A DNA stretch of 64,000 bases from Armigeres subalbatus (lineage: Eukaryota; Arthropoda; Insecta; Diptera; Culicidae): the NCBI RefSeq assembly GCF_024139115.2, contig NW_026943245.1:496001-560000 (forward strand), written 5' to 3'. Below the pieces are notes generated by a model. It had not been told where the DNA came from. It did not search any database and saw nothing but the letters and a program-made list of their open reading frames with translations. Below, in pieces: positions 11,150 to 21,985 of the stretch (its first letter is position 1; each line of letters begins with the position of its first letter). The position numbers were made by a program, and so were the translations under genes.

Positions 11150-12040
11150 TATGGCAATATATCCTCCATCCGCAGACGCTACCATTTAAAGAAGGCATTA
11201 CCCCTGCCTTCACCTTATACCGGACAGTTTCGTTCTTTTTAAGATGGTTTAGGAAGGCCACACGCATCTACTCAAAGAAGGCATTACCAACTCCTTTCGC
11301 CTTATACCGGGCAGATGCATCCATTTAAAGGAAACGTTACCCCTCCCTTCGCCTTATACCGGGCAGACGTGTTCTTTTAAAGAAGGCATTATCAGCTCCT
11401 TTCGCCTTATACCGGGCAGATGCATCCGTTTAAAGTAGGCGTTACCCCTCCCTTCGCCTTATACCGGGTAGACGCGTTCTTTTATAGCAGACATTATCAA
11501 CTCCTTTCGCCTTATACCGGGCAGATGCATCCATTTAAAGAAGGCTTTACCCTTCTCTTCGTCTTTAAATAAGGCATTCTCACTTCCTTTCACCCTACAC
11601 CGGACAGACGCATCCATTTTAAATAGGTGTTAGCCCTCCCTTCGAATTATACCGGGCAGACGCGTTCTTTTAAAGAAGACATTTCAACTCCTTATACTGA
11701 CAGAGGTGGTCGAACCCGAACCCAATGGGTTTGTTTCGGGTTTAATAAACGGGTTAGGTTTGGGTTTGATAAAAAAAATATTCCGGGTTCGTGTCGGGTC
11801 CGGGTTTGAAGGAAATGTACAAATCGGGTTCGGGTCCGGTTCGAGTTTGCCAAATGCGAAACCCGACTATCTCTAGGGCAGACGCATCCATTCAAAGTAG
11901 GCATTATCTTTTCCCTTTGCTTTATACCGGGCAGATGCGTTAATTCATAGAAGGGACTACCTCCTTTCTTTTCTTCATACCGAGCAAACGTGTCCATTTC
12001 AAGAAGGCATTCTTTTCTCACTTTGCGTTATACCAAAAAA
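11150..12040. repeat. 52/53-bp minisatellite, alternating dimer
   Basis: CCTTATACCGGGCAGA recurs with starts of TTATAC at 11302, 11354, 11407, 11459 and 11512, giving alternating steps of 52 and 53 bases. Two unit types alternate, one with GATGCATCCATTTAAAG and one with GACGCGTTCTTTTAAAG, so the higher-order unit is about 105 bp. The array decays at both ends and is interrupted at about 11700-11875. No coding content. Confidence 0.82.
11700..11875. repeat. CGGGTTCGGGT-rich insertion in the minisatellite
   Basis: A block of GAACCCGAACCC at its left and many GGGTTT, GGGTTCGGGT and CCGGGTTTG words to its right interrupts the 52/53-bp array, which resumes with GGGCAGACGCATCC. It is a low-complexity repeat with inverted arms. 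It resembles telomeric repeats superficially but is irregular and internal. Confidence 0.6.
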
Positions 12041-12094
12041 AATTACCCCGAATTGCATGTAATTCAGCAAAAATCAGTAAATACTTCAATGATA

Positions 12095-12275
12095 ATTATT
12101 ATAACTGAATTCCGCCAAATGACATTCCGTGGAATGATTTTCGGTGAAAAGGTACATTCCGCGAAATGTTTTTCGGAAAAAAAGGTGCATTCCGCGAAAT
12201 GTGTTTCGGAGATTTGGTACATTCCGCGGAATGTCGCACCGCGAAATGTTTTTCGGCGAAATAGTGTACAACCGG
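12095..12275 (+). repeat. CGCGAAATG repeat element, copy 2
   Basis: Repeated ACATTCCGCGAAATG, TTTTTCGGCGAAA and GGTACATTCCGCG words. It is the inverted counterpart of 6835-6995 and lies on the other side of the fold-back element and minisatellite. Confidence 0.65.
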
Positions 12276-12667
12276 TTAGAAGCAGAGGGGTGTAAGTGAC
12301 ATTTTGGTCGAATTTGAGTTGACTACAGCAAAAAATGCTTTGGTTTTAGAATTTTGCAGCAATATGTCGATATGTGGTTTCTACCTTCTTTATGGTAAAT
12401 GTAAAAATTAATAGAAAGTTAGTATTTGTTTTGCACTTCTTACAAATTGTATGAAACGAAAAAATATTAAAAAACTTTGCACTTATTTTTCTCAAAACTA
12501 AGTTTTTGTCACTTTCATCCCTTTTCCAAAACCAATAGAGCAATACATTTTTTTCAGTCACCGAGTAGCAGAAAGTGTATGACGCGTGAGATATATCCTC
12601 GCGTGTTCGCCTGTTTAAAAAAACACAAACAACTCAGCTTATCTAAATGAAATAATTAAGTACTCAC
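12276..12667. other. Start of a goliath intron; nothing else recognised
   Basis: AT-rich sequence directly downstream (on the minus strand) of the goliath splice donor. No later exon with the rest of the PA domain, the membrane span or a C3H2C3 RING is seen here or further left, so the intron probably runs out of the window. Confidence 0.5.
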
Positions 12668-13223
12668 GTTCTTTGTCGTTAATCTTCATTTTATCCAGTC
12701 GCGGATCGTCCTTATCGTTGTAGATGATAACTCCGGCGGCCCCTTTCTCATAGGCGTGCCTGACTTTCTCCTCAAAGTTGCAGTTGCCACGCAGAATCAG
12801 AGCTATCCACGAAACGCCTCCCGTGGGCAGCGGTTCGCCCTTGGTTCCGTTCAAATCGCTGGTGCAACCCCGGTGCTCGTTCAGATCGTCCGACTTGGTG
12901 ATGTGCACCAGCAGACCGGTCCGATTCAGAACCCGTCCTTCCCCGAACTTTCCGGATAACTCTCCAGAGCTGAACTCATCGTTTTCACTGTTGACGAACG
13001 AGTAGTTCAGATAGGCTAGGGTGTAACTATCGAACGCCATACGGTCTTCGGCCGGTAGGGCAAAGGACGAAACTCCGTTGGAGAACTCGGTCGGTTGGGA
13101 GAACGAGTTGAGGTCATGGTTCGGCGACGAGTTGGCCGCCACCAGGGAGGCCCCCACCAACAGCGAAAAGAAATTGTTCATGTTCACCTGATGGCCTAAT
13201 GCGGACATTCTTCTATTCACCAT
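12668..13223 (-). CDS. gol: goliath/RNF130-type E3 ubiquitin ligase, first coding exon (partial)
   Basis: The exon encodes residues 1-185 plus one base. The family are single-pass endosomal membrane E3 ligases with a luminal protease-associated (PA) domain and a cytosolic RING. Residues ~16-30 (NNFFSLLVGASLVAA) form a plausible signal peptide core. Residues ~65-185 look like the PA domain, with WIALILRGNCNFEEKVRHAY and GAAGVIIYND followed by LDKMKI. Potential N-glycosylation sites are NYS 73, NRT 100 and NGT 125. The ATG at 13223 has an aagATGg context; a second ATG at codon 15 would also precede the signal. At 12667-12662 the minus strand reads GTGAGT, a strong donor, so frame after codon 185 is intron. 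The goliath rather than godzilla assignment rests on the KMKI and NCNFEEKV wording from family knowledge. Confidence 0.8.
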
Positions 13224-15410
13224 CTTCTTCTTTCAACTAAGCGATAATAAGATGCTACACGACACTGTATACCCGACTGAAGCAACACACGTTGACTTCT
13301 TCAGCACAAAAACCAAAACATATCGTTGACCTTGAATATTTCAAGTAGAACTTTTGGTACTATCGCAGTACGGCGATATTACGCAGAAAACAAAACAAAC
13401 CCGCAGGAATGCGACCACTACTTTCGATTGGCACCTTCGTTGTAATCACAGATCAGAAACTGAAGACCCATCAGGTCGTGTCGCGGCGTCACGTTGTGCT
13501 GTTTGATAAGCACTCGCAAAAACCGAACTTTTTGCACCCACTTTCTCTACCTTCGCGTCGCAAATGATAAGCGCGAAACCGACCGCTCACTCGAGCTACG
13601 TAGGAGGATTGATAGCGAACCTTTCGTTAGAACCGCACTGACTAATTGAATTCAAGCAAATGTGAACTTATCACTGACTCGCCTCGCGCGAAATACTGAA
13701 CCAAAAGGAATGTTTTCCTTGCAACTTTGCTTTTCTTAAAATAACCGCGCCCGTTTCTTCACTTCTTAGGGTATTTTTCCACACGACAACCGTCTTCGGC
13801 GAACTCGTCTTCGTCTTGTCAACAATAAACAGCACAACCGCGCGTCAAGTCTCGGCAATCAATGGGTTGCGGCTGTTCGAAATTCTACGGCGGACTTAGT
13901 TGGAGGCCGTGCGTCGTCAAAAAGGGCTAATTGAATGCGAAAACACTCTCCGCGAACACTCTCCTCGAGGCAGCTCTACAGTCCCTTTCCAACCAACTTC
14001 TTTCTTCCGAAACTATGTTGAGGCAGGGCTGGAACAATACACGACACGGGAGCTGTTGCTTTTAAGTATTATCGCCCTGGTTGCCGTCGTCGTCGTCGTC
14101 GTTGATTCGTTGTTGTTTTCCTAGCACTGTAATCACGACTGGTGATGACCCTTCCCTTCACTTCAATCGCAGCTGTTTCTGCTGGTGATCCAACGGCAGC
14201 TGCGCTGAACTTGAATGGGGCTTCCGAAAGTCGGTTCTAACTGGTAGCGGCAACCGTGCTGGAGGCGTCGTCGATTATGACGGTGTTGTCAATGATGTAA
14301 CAGTTGGTAAACGGCTCGTGGGTTGTTTCACTACTGCGACGATGGCAATCTGGAAGAATATCGGAAACAAAGTGAAAAGTATGAGTGAACAGTCGGTAGA
14401 ACTCGTCATTATAATGTGCTGGAAAGGGCAATTTAGGCTAGTTCGCAATGTATTAGGATATACTTTTTTGTACGAGTGCAGTTTCAGTTTTTGGTGCAAA
14501 TAGGGTAAACTGCCATTGATTTTATCGATAAAGAAAGTTTTGGAGAAAAACTAAAGCCTGCAAAAATACTTCGCTGAAAATCTTTATGAATTTCAGCAGG
14601 ATTGCGCCCCAACTCACAAAACGAGTGTTGTTCAGGACTCTCCTATTCCGATTTGTTTTTTTTTGTGTTTGGTCATACATGCTATGACCTGCATGAAGGA
14701 CTGCAAAATTATTAATTTAGATCATGAAAAGACAGCCGGAAAATTTGGATGGACATTGAATTAGTATGATCTGGTACTACATTCCTGGACAGTTTCAAAA
14801 AAGTTTCAAATCCAGCAAGGAAAGATCCATAAATTAAGCAACGCAAAAAAATTAAAACCCTCCTTCCCTTTATGTCTTTGGTGACCATATGGTATTGTAA
14901 ATGAGCACATGTCCTCCTTTTTCAATAACAATTGGATGTCCTACTTTTGCACTAAAATGTTCTTTTTTGTCTTAGCACTTCGTCTGTGTATTCAATGCTG
15001 GGGTACACTTTACGATTGTAAAAATTGTCTTGAAAAGAACCGATTTATGAATTTTCAATAATGCGAGTTTTTAATGACTAATAGCAACAAAACCAAAGCC
15101 AGAATCGTTTCCCTTTTTGCCGACGACAGCATCTGGGTGATTCATCGTCAAATCGCTGAAAACTCCACCTCAGCATCCACCTGCCGACGGATGCCACTCT
15201 GACCGATACTGATGCCGTTGATATTTGTCAGTCAATATGCGAACATGTTAAATGCCAACTTTCCCTTTGACGCTTGTGATTCCTCTATCCTCGTTGCCAA
15301 GTGATTATGTTTTGTACATTGAAGAAATTCGTCTTTGATCAACTTTCACTTGTATAATGTTGCGACTTAGAAAAAAAAAACGAAAATGCGCACTTCCAAT
15401 CAATATCAGT
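13224..15410. other. Upstream region of goliath; 5' UTR/promoter candidate and unassigned DNA
   Basis: The first ~1 kb (to about 14240) is less AT-rich than the surroundings and free of recognisable repeats, consistent with 5' UTR and promoter of the minus-strand goliath exon. Several arthropod-initiator-like TCAGT words occur on the minus strand (for example near 13637, 13675 and 13697), but none has a convincing partner element, so no start is called. A short (GTC)n run lies at 14088-14102. From 14241 to 15410 nothing is recognised. Confidence 0.4.
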
Positions 15411-15414
15411 AAAA

Positions 15415-15525
15415 ATACAAATTCAGAATCTTGCGATAAAATTTCGCTTTCAATGGGTGAATGGCTTTAGAAGCTACTGCGATTAACAAATTTTCTTCAG
15501 CATCCACTACCGACGGTACTTCGTG
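15415..15525. repeat. Dispersed ~100-bp repeat, copy 1
   Basis: CAGAATCTTGCGATAAAATT, then GGCT-TAGAAGCTAC and AACAAATTTTCTTCAGCATC, match 27284-27395 in the same orientation. A short version of the first words also occurs at 28011. Family unknown. Confidence 0.6.
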
Positions 15526-15529
15526 CATT

Positions 15530-15955
15530 TCCTTCAGGTATTTCGCCAAAACATCTTCCATGCATTCTTTGATGAATTCTTGTATGCATTCCTTGGCGAT
15601 ATCTTCCAGGAATTCTTCTGTGAAATCTTTCAGGCATTCCCCCATATTTTTTTTTCAAGAAATTCCTTCGTGATTAATTTCTTTGGTAATTCTTCTCGGA
15701 AAATTTTTGAGTACTCTTCCAGGAATTTGCATGGAAATTGCTCCAGGCATTTATATGGAAATTCCTAACAGAATTTTTCCAAAAAATCCTTCTGAGGCTC
15801 CTACAGGAATCCCTCCGGAAGCTCTTCCAAAAATCGCTCCAAAAGTTCCTCCGTGAATCGTTCTGGAAGTCCTTCGAATTCCTTCGGAAGTTTCTCCAGT
15901 AATTCCTTCGAAAGTTACTCCAGAAATTTCTTCGGAAGTTCCTCCAGTAACTCCT
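15530..15955. repeat. Degenerate left edge of the 24/23-bp array
   Basis: Irregular copies of TTCCTCCAGGAA and TTCTTTGG-like words gradually sharpen into the regular array. Spacing is variable. This is typical of an array whose edges are no longer homogenised. Confidence 0.65.
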
Positions 15956-16970
15956 TCGGAAGTTTCTCCAGGAACTCTTTCGGAAGTTCCTCCAGGAACT
16001 CCTTCGGAAGTTCCTCCAGGAACTCCTTCAGAAGTTCCTCCAGGAACTCCTTCGGAAGTTCCTCCAGGAACTCCTTCGGAAGTTCCTCCAGGAACTCCTT
16101 CGGAAGTTCCTCCAGGAACTCCTTCGGAAGTTCCTCCAGGAACTCCTTCGGAAGTTCCTCCAGGAACTCCTTCGGAAGTTCCTCCAGGAACTCCTTCGGA
16201 AGTTCCTCCAGGAACTCCTTCGGAAGTTCCTCCAGGAACTCCTTCGGAAGTTCCTCCAGGAACTCCTTCGGAAGTTCCTCCAGGAACTCCTTCGGAAGTT
16301 CCTCCAGGAACTCCTTCGGAAGTTCCTCCAGGAACTCCTACGGAAGTTCCTCCAGGAACTCCTACGGAAGTTCCTCCAGGAACTCCTACGGAAGTTCCTC
16401 CAGGAACTCCTACGGAAGTTCCTCCAGGAACTCCTACGGAAGTTCCTCCAGGAACTCCTACGGAAGTTCCTCCAGGAACTCCCATGGAAGTTCCTCCAGG
16501 AACTCCTACGGAAGTTCCTCCAGGAACTCCTACGGAAGTTCCTCCAGGAACTCCTACGGAAGTTCCTCCAGGAACTCCTACGGAAGTTCCTCCAGGAACT
16601 CCTACGGAAGTTCCTCCAGGAACTCCTACGGAAGTTCCTCCAGGAACTCCTACGGAAGTTCCTCCAGGAACTCCTACGGAAGTTCCTCCAGGAACTCCTA
16701 CGGAAGTTCCTCCAGGAACTCCTTCGGAAGTTCCTCCAGGAACTCCTTCGGAAGTTCCTCCAGGAACTCCTTCGGAAGTTCCTCCAGGAACTCCTTCGGA
16801 AGTTCCTCCAGGAACTCCTTCGGAAGTTCCTCCAGGAACTCCTTCGGAAGTTCCTCCAGGAACTCCTTCGGAAGTTCCTCCAGGAACTCCTTCGGAAGTT
16901 CCTCCAGGAACTCCTTCGGAAGTTCCTCCAGGAACTCCTTCGGAAGTTCCTCCGGGAACTCCTGCGGAAA
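15956..16970. repeat. 24-bp tandem array (~42 units)
   Basis: The unit contains GGAAGTTCCTCCAGGAACTC and then CTTC or CTAC. It repeats every 24 bases, as the pattern realigns every 120 bases. Three blocks are visible: CCTTCGG to about 16335, CCTACGG from about 16338 to 16702 (about 16 units, one with CCATGG at 16481), then CCTTCGG again. Because 24 is divisible by three, each frame gives its own octapeptide repeat: EVPPGTPT, SSSRNSYG, and on the minus strand GVPGGTSV. The long open frames are a consequence of a stop-free unit, not evidence for a gene. Confidence 0.92.
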
Positions 16971-19900
16971 ATCCTCCAGAAACTCGGGAGTTACTCCAGG
17001 AATTTTTCAGAAGTTCCTCCAGGAATTTCTCGGAAGTTCTTCAAGAAACTCGGAAGTTCCTCCAGGAATTTCTCGGAATTTCCTCCATGAATTTCTCGGA
17101 AGTTCCTCCAGGAATTTCTCGGAAGTTCCTCCAGGAATTTCTCGGAAGATCCTCCAGGAATGTTTCGGAAGTTCCTTCAGGAATTTCTCGGAAGTTCCTT
17201 TAGGAATTTCTCGGAAGTTTTTCCAAGAATTCTCCCGGAAGTTCCTGCAGGAATTTCTCGGAAGTTCCTCCAGGAATTTCTCGGAAGTTCCTCCAGGAAG
17301 TTCTCGGAAGTTCCTCCAGGAATTTCTCGGAAGTTCCTTCAGGAATTTCTCGGAAGTTCCTTCAGGAATTTCTCGGAAGTTCCTTCAGGAATTTCTCGGA
17401 AGTTCCTTCAGGAATTTCTCGGAAGTTCCTTCAGGAATTTCTCGGAAGTTCCTTCAGGAATTTCTCGGAAGTTCCTTCAGGAATTTCTCGGAAGTTCCTT
17501 CAGGAATTTCTCGGAAGTTCCTCCAGGAATTTCTCGGAAGTTCCTTCAGGAATTTCTCGGAAGTTCCTTTAGGAATTTCTCGGAAGTTCTTCCAAGAATT
17601 CCCCCGGAAGTTCCTGCAGGAATTTCTCGGAAGTTCCTCCAGGAATTTCTCGTAGGCTCCTCCAGGAATTTCTCGGAAGTTCCTGCAGGAATTTCTCGGA
17701 AGTTTTTTCAGGAATTTCTCGGAAGTTCCTCCAGGAACTTCTCGGAAGTTCTTCCAGGAACTCGGAAGTTCCTCCAGGAATTTCTCGGAAGTTCCTCCAG
17801 GAACTTCTCGGAAGTTCTTCCAGGAACTCGGAAGTTCCTCCAGGAAGTTCTTCCAGGAATTCGGAAGTTCCTCCAGGAAGTTCTCGGAAGTTCCTCCAGG
17901 AATTTCTCGGAAGTTCCTCCAGGAATTTCTCGTAGGCTCCTCCAGGAATTTCTCGGAAGTTCCTGCAGGAATTTCTCGGAAGTTCCTGCAGGAATTTCTC
18001 GGAAGTTTCTTCAGGAATTTCTCGGAAGTTCCTCCAGGAATCTCTCGGAGGTTCCTCCAGGAATTTCTCGGAAGTTCCTCCAGGAATTTCTCGGAAGCTC
18101 CTCCAGGAATTTCTCGGAAGTTCCTCCAGGAATTTCTCGGAAGTTCCTCCAGGAATTTCTCGGAAGTTCCTCCAGGAATTTCTCGGAAGTTCCTCCAGGA
18201 ATTTCTCGGAAGTTCCTCCAGGAATTTCTCGGAAGTTCCTCCAGGAATTTCTCTGAAATTCCTCCAGGAATTTCTCGGAAACTCCTCCAGGAATTTCTCG
18301 GAAATTCCTGCAGGAATTTCTCGGAAGTTCCTGCAGGAATTTCTCGGAAGTTCCTCCAGGAATTTCTCGGAAGTTCCTCCAGGAATTTCTCGGAAGTTCC
18401 TCCAGGAATTTCTCGGAAGTTCCTCCAGGGATTTCTCGGAAGTTCCTCCAGGAATTTCTCGGAAGTTCCTCCAGGAATTTCTCGGAAGTTCCTCCAGGAA
18501 TTTCTCGGAAGTTCCTCTAGGAATTTCTCGGAAGTTCCTCCAGGAATTTCTCGGAAGTTCCTCCAGGAATTTCTCGGAAGTTCCTCCAGGATTTTCTCGG
18601 AAGTTCCTCCAGGAATTTCTCGGAAGTTCCTCCAGGAATTTCTCGGAAGTTCCTCCAGGAATTATTCGGAAGTTCCTCCAGGAATTTCTCGGAAGTTCCT
18701 CCAGGAATTTCTCGGAAGTTCTTCCAGGAATTTCTCGGAAGTTCCTCCAGGAATTTCTCGGAAGTTCCTCCAGGAATTTCTCGGAAGTTCCTCCAGGAAT
18801 TTCTCGGAAGTTCCTCCAGGAATTTCTCTGAAATTCCTCCAGGAATTTCTCGGAAACTCCTCCAGGAATTTCTCGGAAATTCCTGCAGGAATTTCTCAGA
18901 AGTTCCTGCAGGAATTTCTCGAAAGTTCCTCCAGGAATTTCTCGGAAGTTCCTCCAGGAATTTCTCGGAAGTTCCTCCAGGGATTTCTCGGAAGTTCCTC
19001 CAGGAATTTCTCGGAAGTTCCTCCAGGAATTTCTCGGAAGTTCCTCCAGGAATTTCTCGGAAGTTCCTCCAGGAACTCCTTCGGAAGTTCCTCCAGGAAT
19101 TTCTTGGAAGTTCCTCCAGGAATTTCGCGGAAGTTCCTCGAGGAAATCCTCGGAAGTTCCTCCAGGAACTTCTTGGAAGTTCCTCCAGGAACTTCTTGGA
19201 AGTTCCTCCAGGAATTTCTCAGAAGTTCCTCCAGGAATTTCTCAGAAGTTCCTCCAGCAATTTCTCGGAAGTTCCTCCAGGAATTTTTTCGGAAGTTCCT
19301 TCAGGAATTTCTCGGAAGTTCCTCCAGGAATTTCTCGGAAGTTCCTCCAGGAATTTCTCGGAAGTTCCTCCAGGAATTTCTCGGAAGTTCCTCCAGGAAT
19401 TTCTCTGAAATTCCTCCAGGAATTTCTCTGAAATTCCTCCAGGAATTTCTCTGAAATTCCTCCAGGAATTTCTCTGAAATTCCTCCAGGAATTTCTCAAA
19501 AACTCCTCCAGGAATTTCTCGGAAATTCCTCCAGGAATTTCTCGGAAATTCCTGCAGGAATTTCTCAGAAGTTCCTGCAGGAATTTCTCGGAAGTTCCTC
19601 CAGGAATTTCTCGGAAGTTCCTCCAGGAATTTCTCGGAAGTTCCTCCAGGAATTTCTCGGAAGTTCCTCCAGGAATTTCTCGGAAGTTCCTCCAGGAATT
19701 TCTCGGAAGTTCCTCCAGGAATTTCTCGGAAGTTCCTCCAGGAATTTCTCGGAAGTTCCTCCAGGAATTTCTCGGAAGTTCCTCCAGGAATTTCTCGGAA
19801 GTTCCTCCAGGAATTTCTCGGAAGTTCCTCCAGGAATTTCTCGGAAGTTCCTCCAGGAATTTCTCGGAAGTTCCTCCAGGAATTTCTCGGAAGTTCCTCC

Positions 19901-21065
19901 AGGAATTTCTCGGAAGTTCCTCCAGGAATTTCTCGGAAGTTCCTCCAGGAATTTCTCGGAAGTTCCTCCAGGAATTTCTCGGAAGTTCCTCCAGGAATTT
20001 CTCGGAAGTTCCTCCAGGAACTTCTTGGAAGTTCCTCCAGGAATTTCTCAGAAGTTCCTCCAGGAATTTCTCAGAAGTTCCTCCAAGAATTTCTCAGAAG
20101 TTCCTCCAGCAATTTCTCGGAAGTTCCTCCAGCAATTTCTCGGAAGTTCCTCCAGGAATTTCTCGGAAGTTCCTCCAGGAATTTCTCGGAAGTTCCTCCA
20201 GGAATTTCTCGGAAGTTCCTCCAGGAATTTCTCAGAAGTTCCTTCAGGTATTTCTTGGAAGTTCCTCCAGGAATTTCTCAGAAGTTCCTCCAGGAATTTC
20301 TCAGAAGTTCCTCCAGGAATTTCTCAGAAGCTCCTCCAGGAATTTCTCGGAAGTTTCTCCAGGAAATTCTCGGAAGTTCCACCAAGAATTTCTCGGAAGT
20401 TCCTTCAGGAATTTCTCGGAAGTTTCTTTAGGAATTTCTCGGAAGTTCCTTCAGGAATTTCTCGGAAGTTCCTCCAGGAATTTCTCGGAAGTTCCTCCAG
20501 GAATTTCTCGAAAGTTCCTCCAGGAATTTCTCAGAAGTTCCTCCAGGAATTTCTTGGAAGTTCCTCCAGGTATATCTCGGAAGCTCCTCTACGAATTTCT
20601 CGGAAGTTTCTTGAGGAATTTCTCGGAAGTTCCTCCAGGAATTTCTCGGAAGTTCCTCCGGGAATTTCTTGGAAGTTCCTCCAGGAATTTTTCGGAAGCT
20701 CCTCCAGGATTTCCTCGGAAATTCCTCCAGGAATATCTCGGAAGTTCCTCCAGAAATTTCAAGGAAGTTCCTTCAGGAATTTCTCCGAAGTTCCTCCAGA
20801 AATTTCTCGGAAGTTCCTCAAGAAATTTTTCGGAAGTTCCTCCAGGAATATTTTGGAAGTTCCTCCAGGAATTTCTCGGAAGTTCCTCCAGGAATTTCTC
20901 GGAAGTTCCTCCAGGAATTTCTCGGAAGTTCCTCCAAAAATTTCTCGGAAGTATCTCCAGGAATTTCTCAGAAGTTCCTTCAGGAATTTCTCGGAAGTTC
21001 CTTCAGGAATTTCTCGGAAGTTCCTTCAGGAATTTCTCGGAAGTTCTTACAAGAATTCCCCCGGA
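16971..21065. repeat. 23-bp tandem array (~175 units)
   Basis: The unit contains TTCCTCCAGGAATTTCTC followed by GGAAG and repeats every 23 bases, one base shorter than the neighbouring 24-bp array, from which it probably derives. The most uniform part is about 19580-20010. Variants include TTCCTGCAGGAA, TTCCTTCAGGAA and GAAATTCC, some shared by blocks of adjacent units. Since 23 is not a multiple of three, every plus-strand frame cycles through the same 23-residue peptide (KFLQEFLGSSSRNFSEVPPG and three more), giving open frames up to 764 codons. TTCCT and AGGAA form a short dyad in every unit. Confidence 0.92.
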
Positions 21066-21700
21066 AGTTCCTGCAGTTTTTTTTTTTGAAGTTCCTTCAG
21101 GAGTTTTTTCGAAAGTTCCTTTAGAAATGTTTCCAGAAGTTCCTCTAAAGAATTCCTGAAGAACATCTTGAATTTCACGAAAATTCCTCAATGAACCTCC
21201 CGAGGAATTCCTGAGGGAACTAACGGAGGACTACCTGAGGAAGCTAACTGATAAATTTCTGAAGGAACTTCCGGGGGAACTCTTCAAAGAACTTCCGGAG
21301 GAACTCCTCAGGAAACTTCCGGAGGAATTCCTAAAGAAAACTCCGAGACTTCCCGGAGGAACTTTTTCCTGCTGAATTTTCAGTTGAGACTTTTTTAAGT
21401 TGCCATGTTGCACTCTTGAAGAATCATGGGTGATTTTCATAAGGATTTTCTTGGATGAATTTACGGTCGATCTCCAGGAGAAATTGCTTTTGGTGCATTA
21501 TCAGGGGTTGCGAGGGTTGTCAAAAAAAATTGGACAAATCCTGCGTATTACAAGCTTCTGAGTGGCTTTCAGAAAAAAAAAACACTCTTGCAAGAATATT
21601 GATTGGAATTTCAAGAGGAGTTCTTAGATGAACTCCCGTAGAACAGAGAATCTGCTAGAAGAATTTCATACGAAATATAATACCCTCGAGAATACCATCT
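21066..21700. repeat. Right edge of the array, orientation inverted
   Basis: After a T run at 21076 the array decays, and from about 21140 the words read GGAACTTCCGGAGGAACTCC and GAGGAATTCCT, the reverse complement of the main array. Regularity fades by about 21440; weaker copies run on to about 21680. Confidence 0.65.
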
Positions 21701-21703
21701 GAT

Positions 21704-21985
21704 ACATATATCCGCCCTCCTTAGCCGTGCGGTAAGACGCGCGGCTACAAAGCAAGACCATGCTGAGGGTGGCTGGGTTCGATTCCCGGTGCCGGTCTTC
21801 CCTGGGCATAAAAGTATCATCGTGCTAGCCTCATGATAATACGAATGCAAAAATGGTAACCTGGCTTAAAAACCTCGCAGTTAATAACTGTGGAAGTGCT
21901 TAATGAACACTAAGCTGCGAGGCGGCTCTGTCCCAGTGTGGGGATGTAATGCCAATAAGAAGAAGAAGAAGACATATATCCGCCC
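21704..21985 (+). mobile_element. tRNA-derived SINE with (AAG)n tail and 14-bp target duplication
   Basis: The element is 21718-21971. The tRNA-like head carries TTAGCCGTGCGGTAAGACGC (A-box region) and GGGTTCGATTCCCGG (B box). The body includes GGCATAAAAGTATCATCGTG and GAACACTAAGCTGCGAGGCG, ending in GCCAATAAGAAGAAGAAG. ACATATATCCGCCC occurs exactly at both flanks (21704-21717 and 21972-21985), proving insertion by target-primed reverse transcription. Organisation agrees with the tRNA-related SINEs known in Aedes (Feilai-like). It depends on a partner LINE for movement. Confidence 0.88.

Noticed and set aside
11700..11875. Telomere-like GGGTTT/GGGTTCGGG words.
   Set aside because: Irregular, internal and short; Diptera lack telomerase-type telomeres. 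Treated as a low-complexity insertion.
13900..14124. A 74-codon frame with a hydrophobic C-terminal stretch (LLLLSIIALVAVVVVVVDS).
   Set aside because: The hydrophobic run comes partly from a (GTC)n repeat; no start context, homology or conserved neighbour supports a small membrane protein.
15853..19454. Open frames of 600 and 764 codons (Ser/Arg/Asn and Phe/Leu/Gln repeats) and a 244-codon minus-strand frame.
   Set aside because: They arise because the 24- and 23-bp units contain no stop codon in these frames. No unique sequence, domain or splice signal accompanies them.
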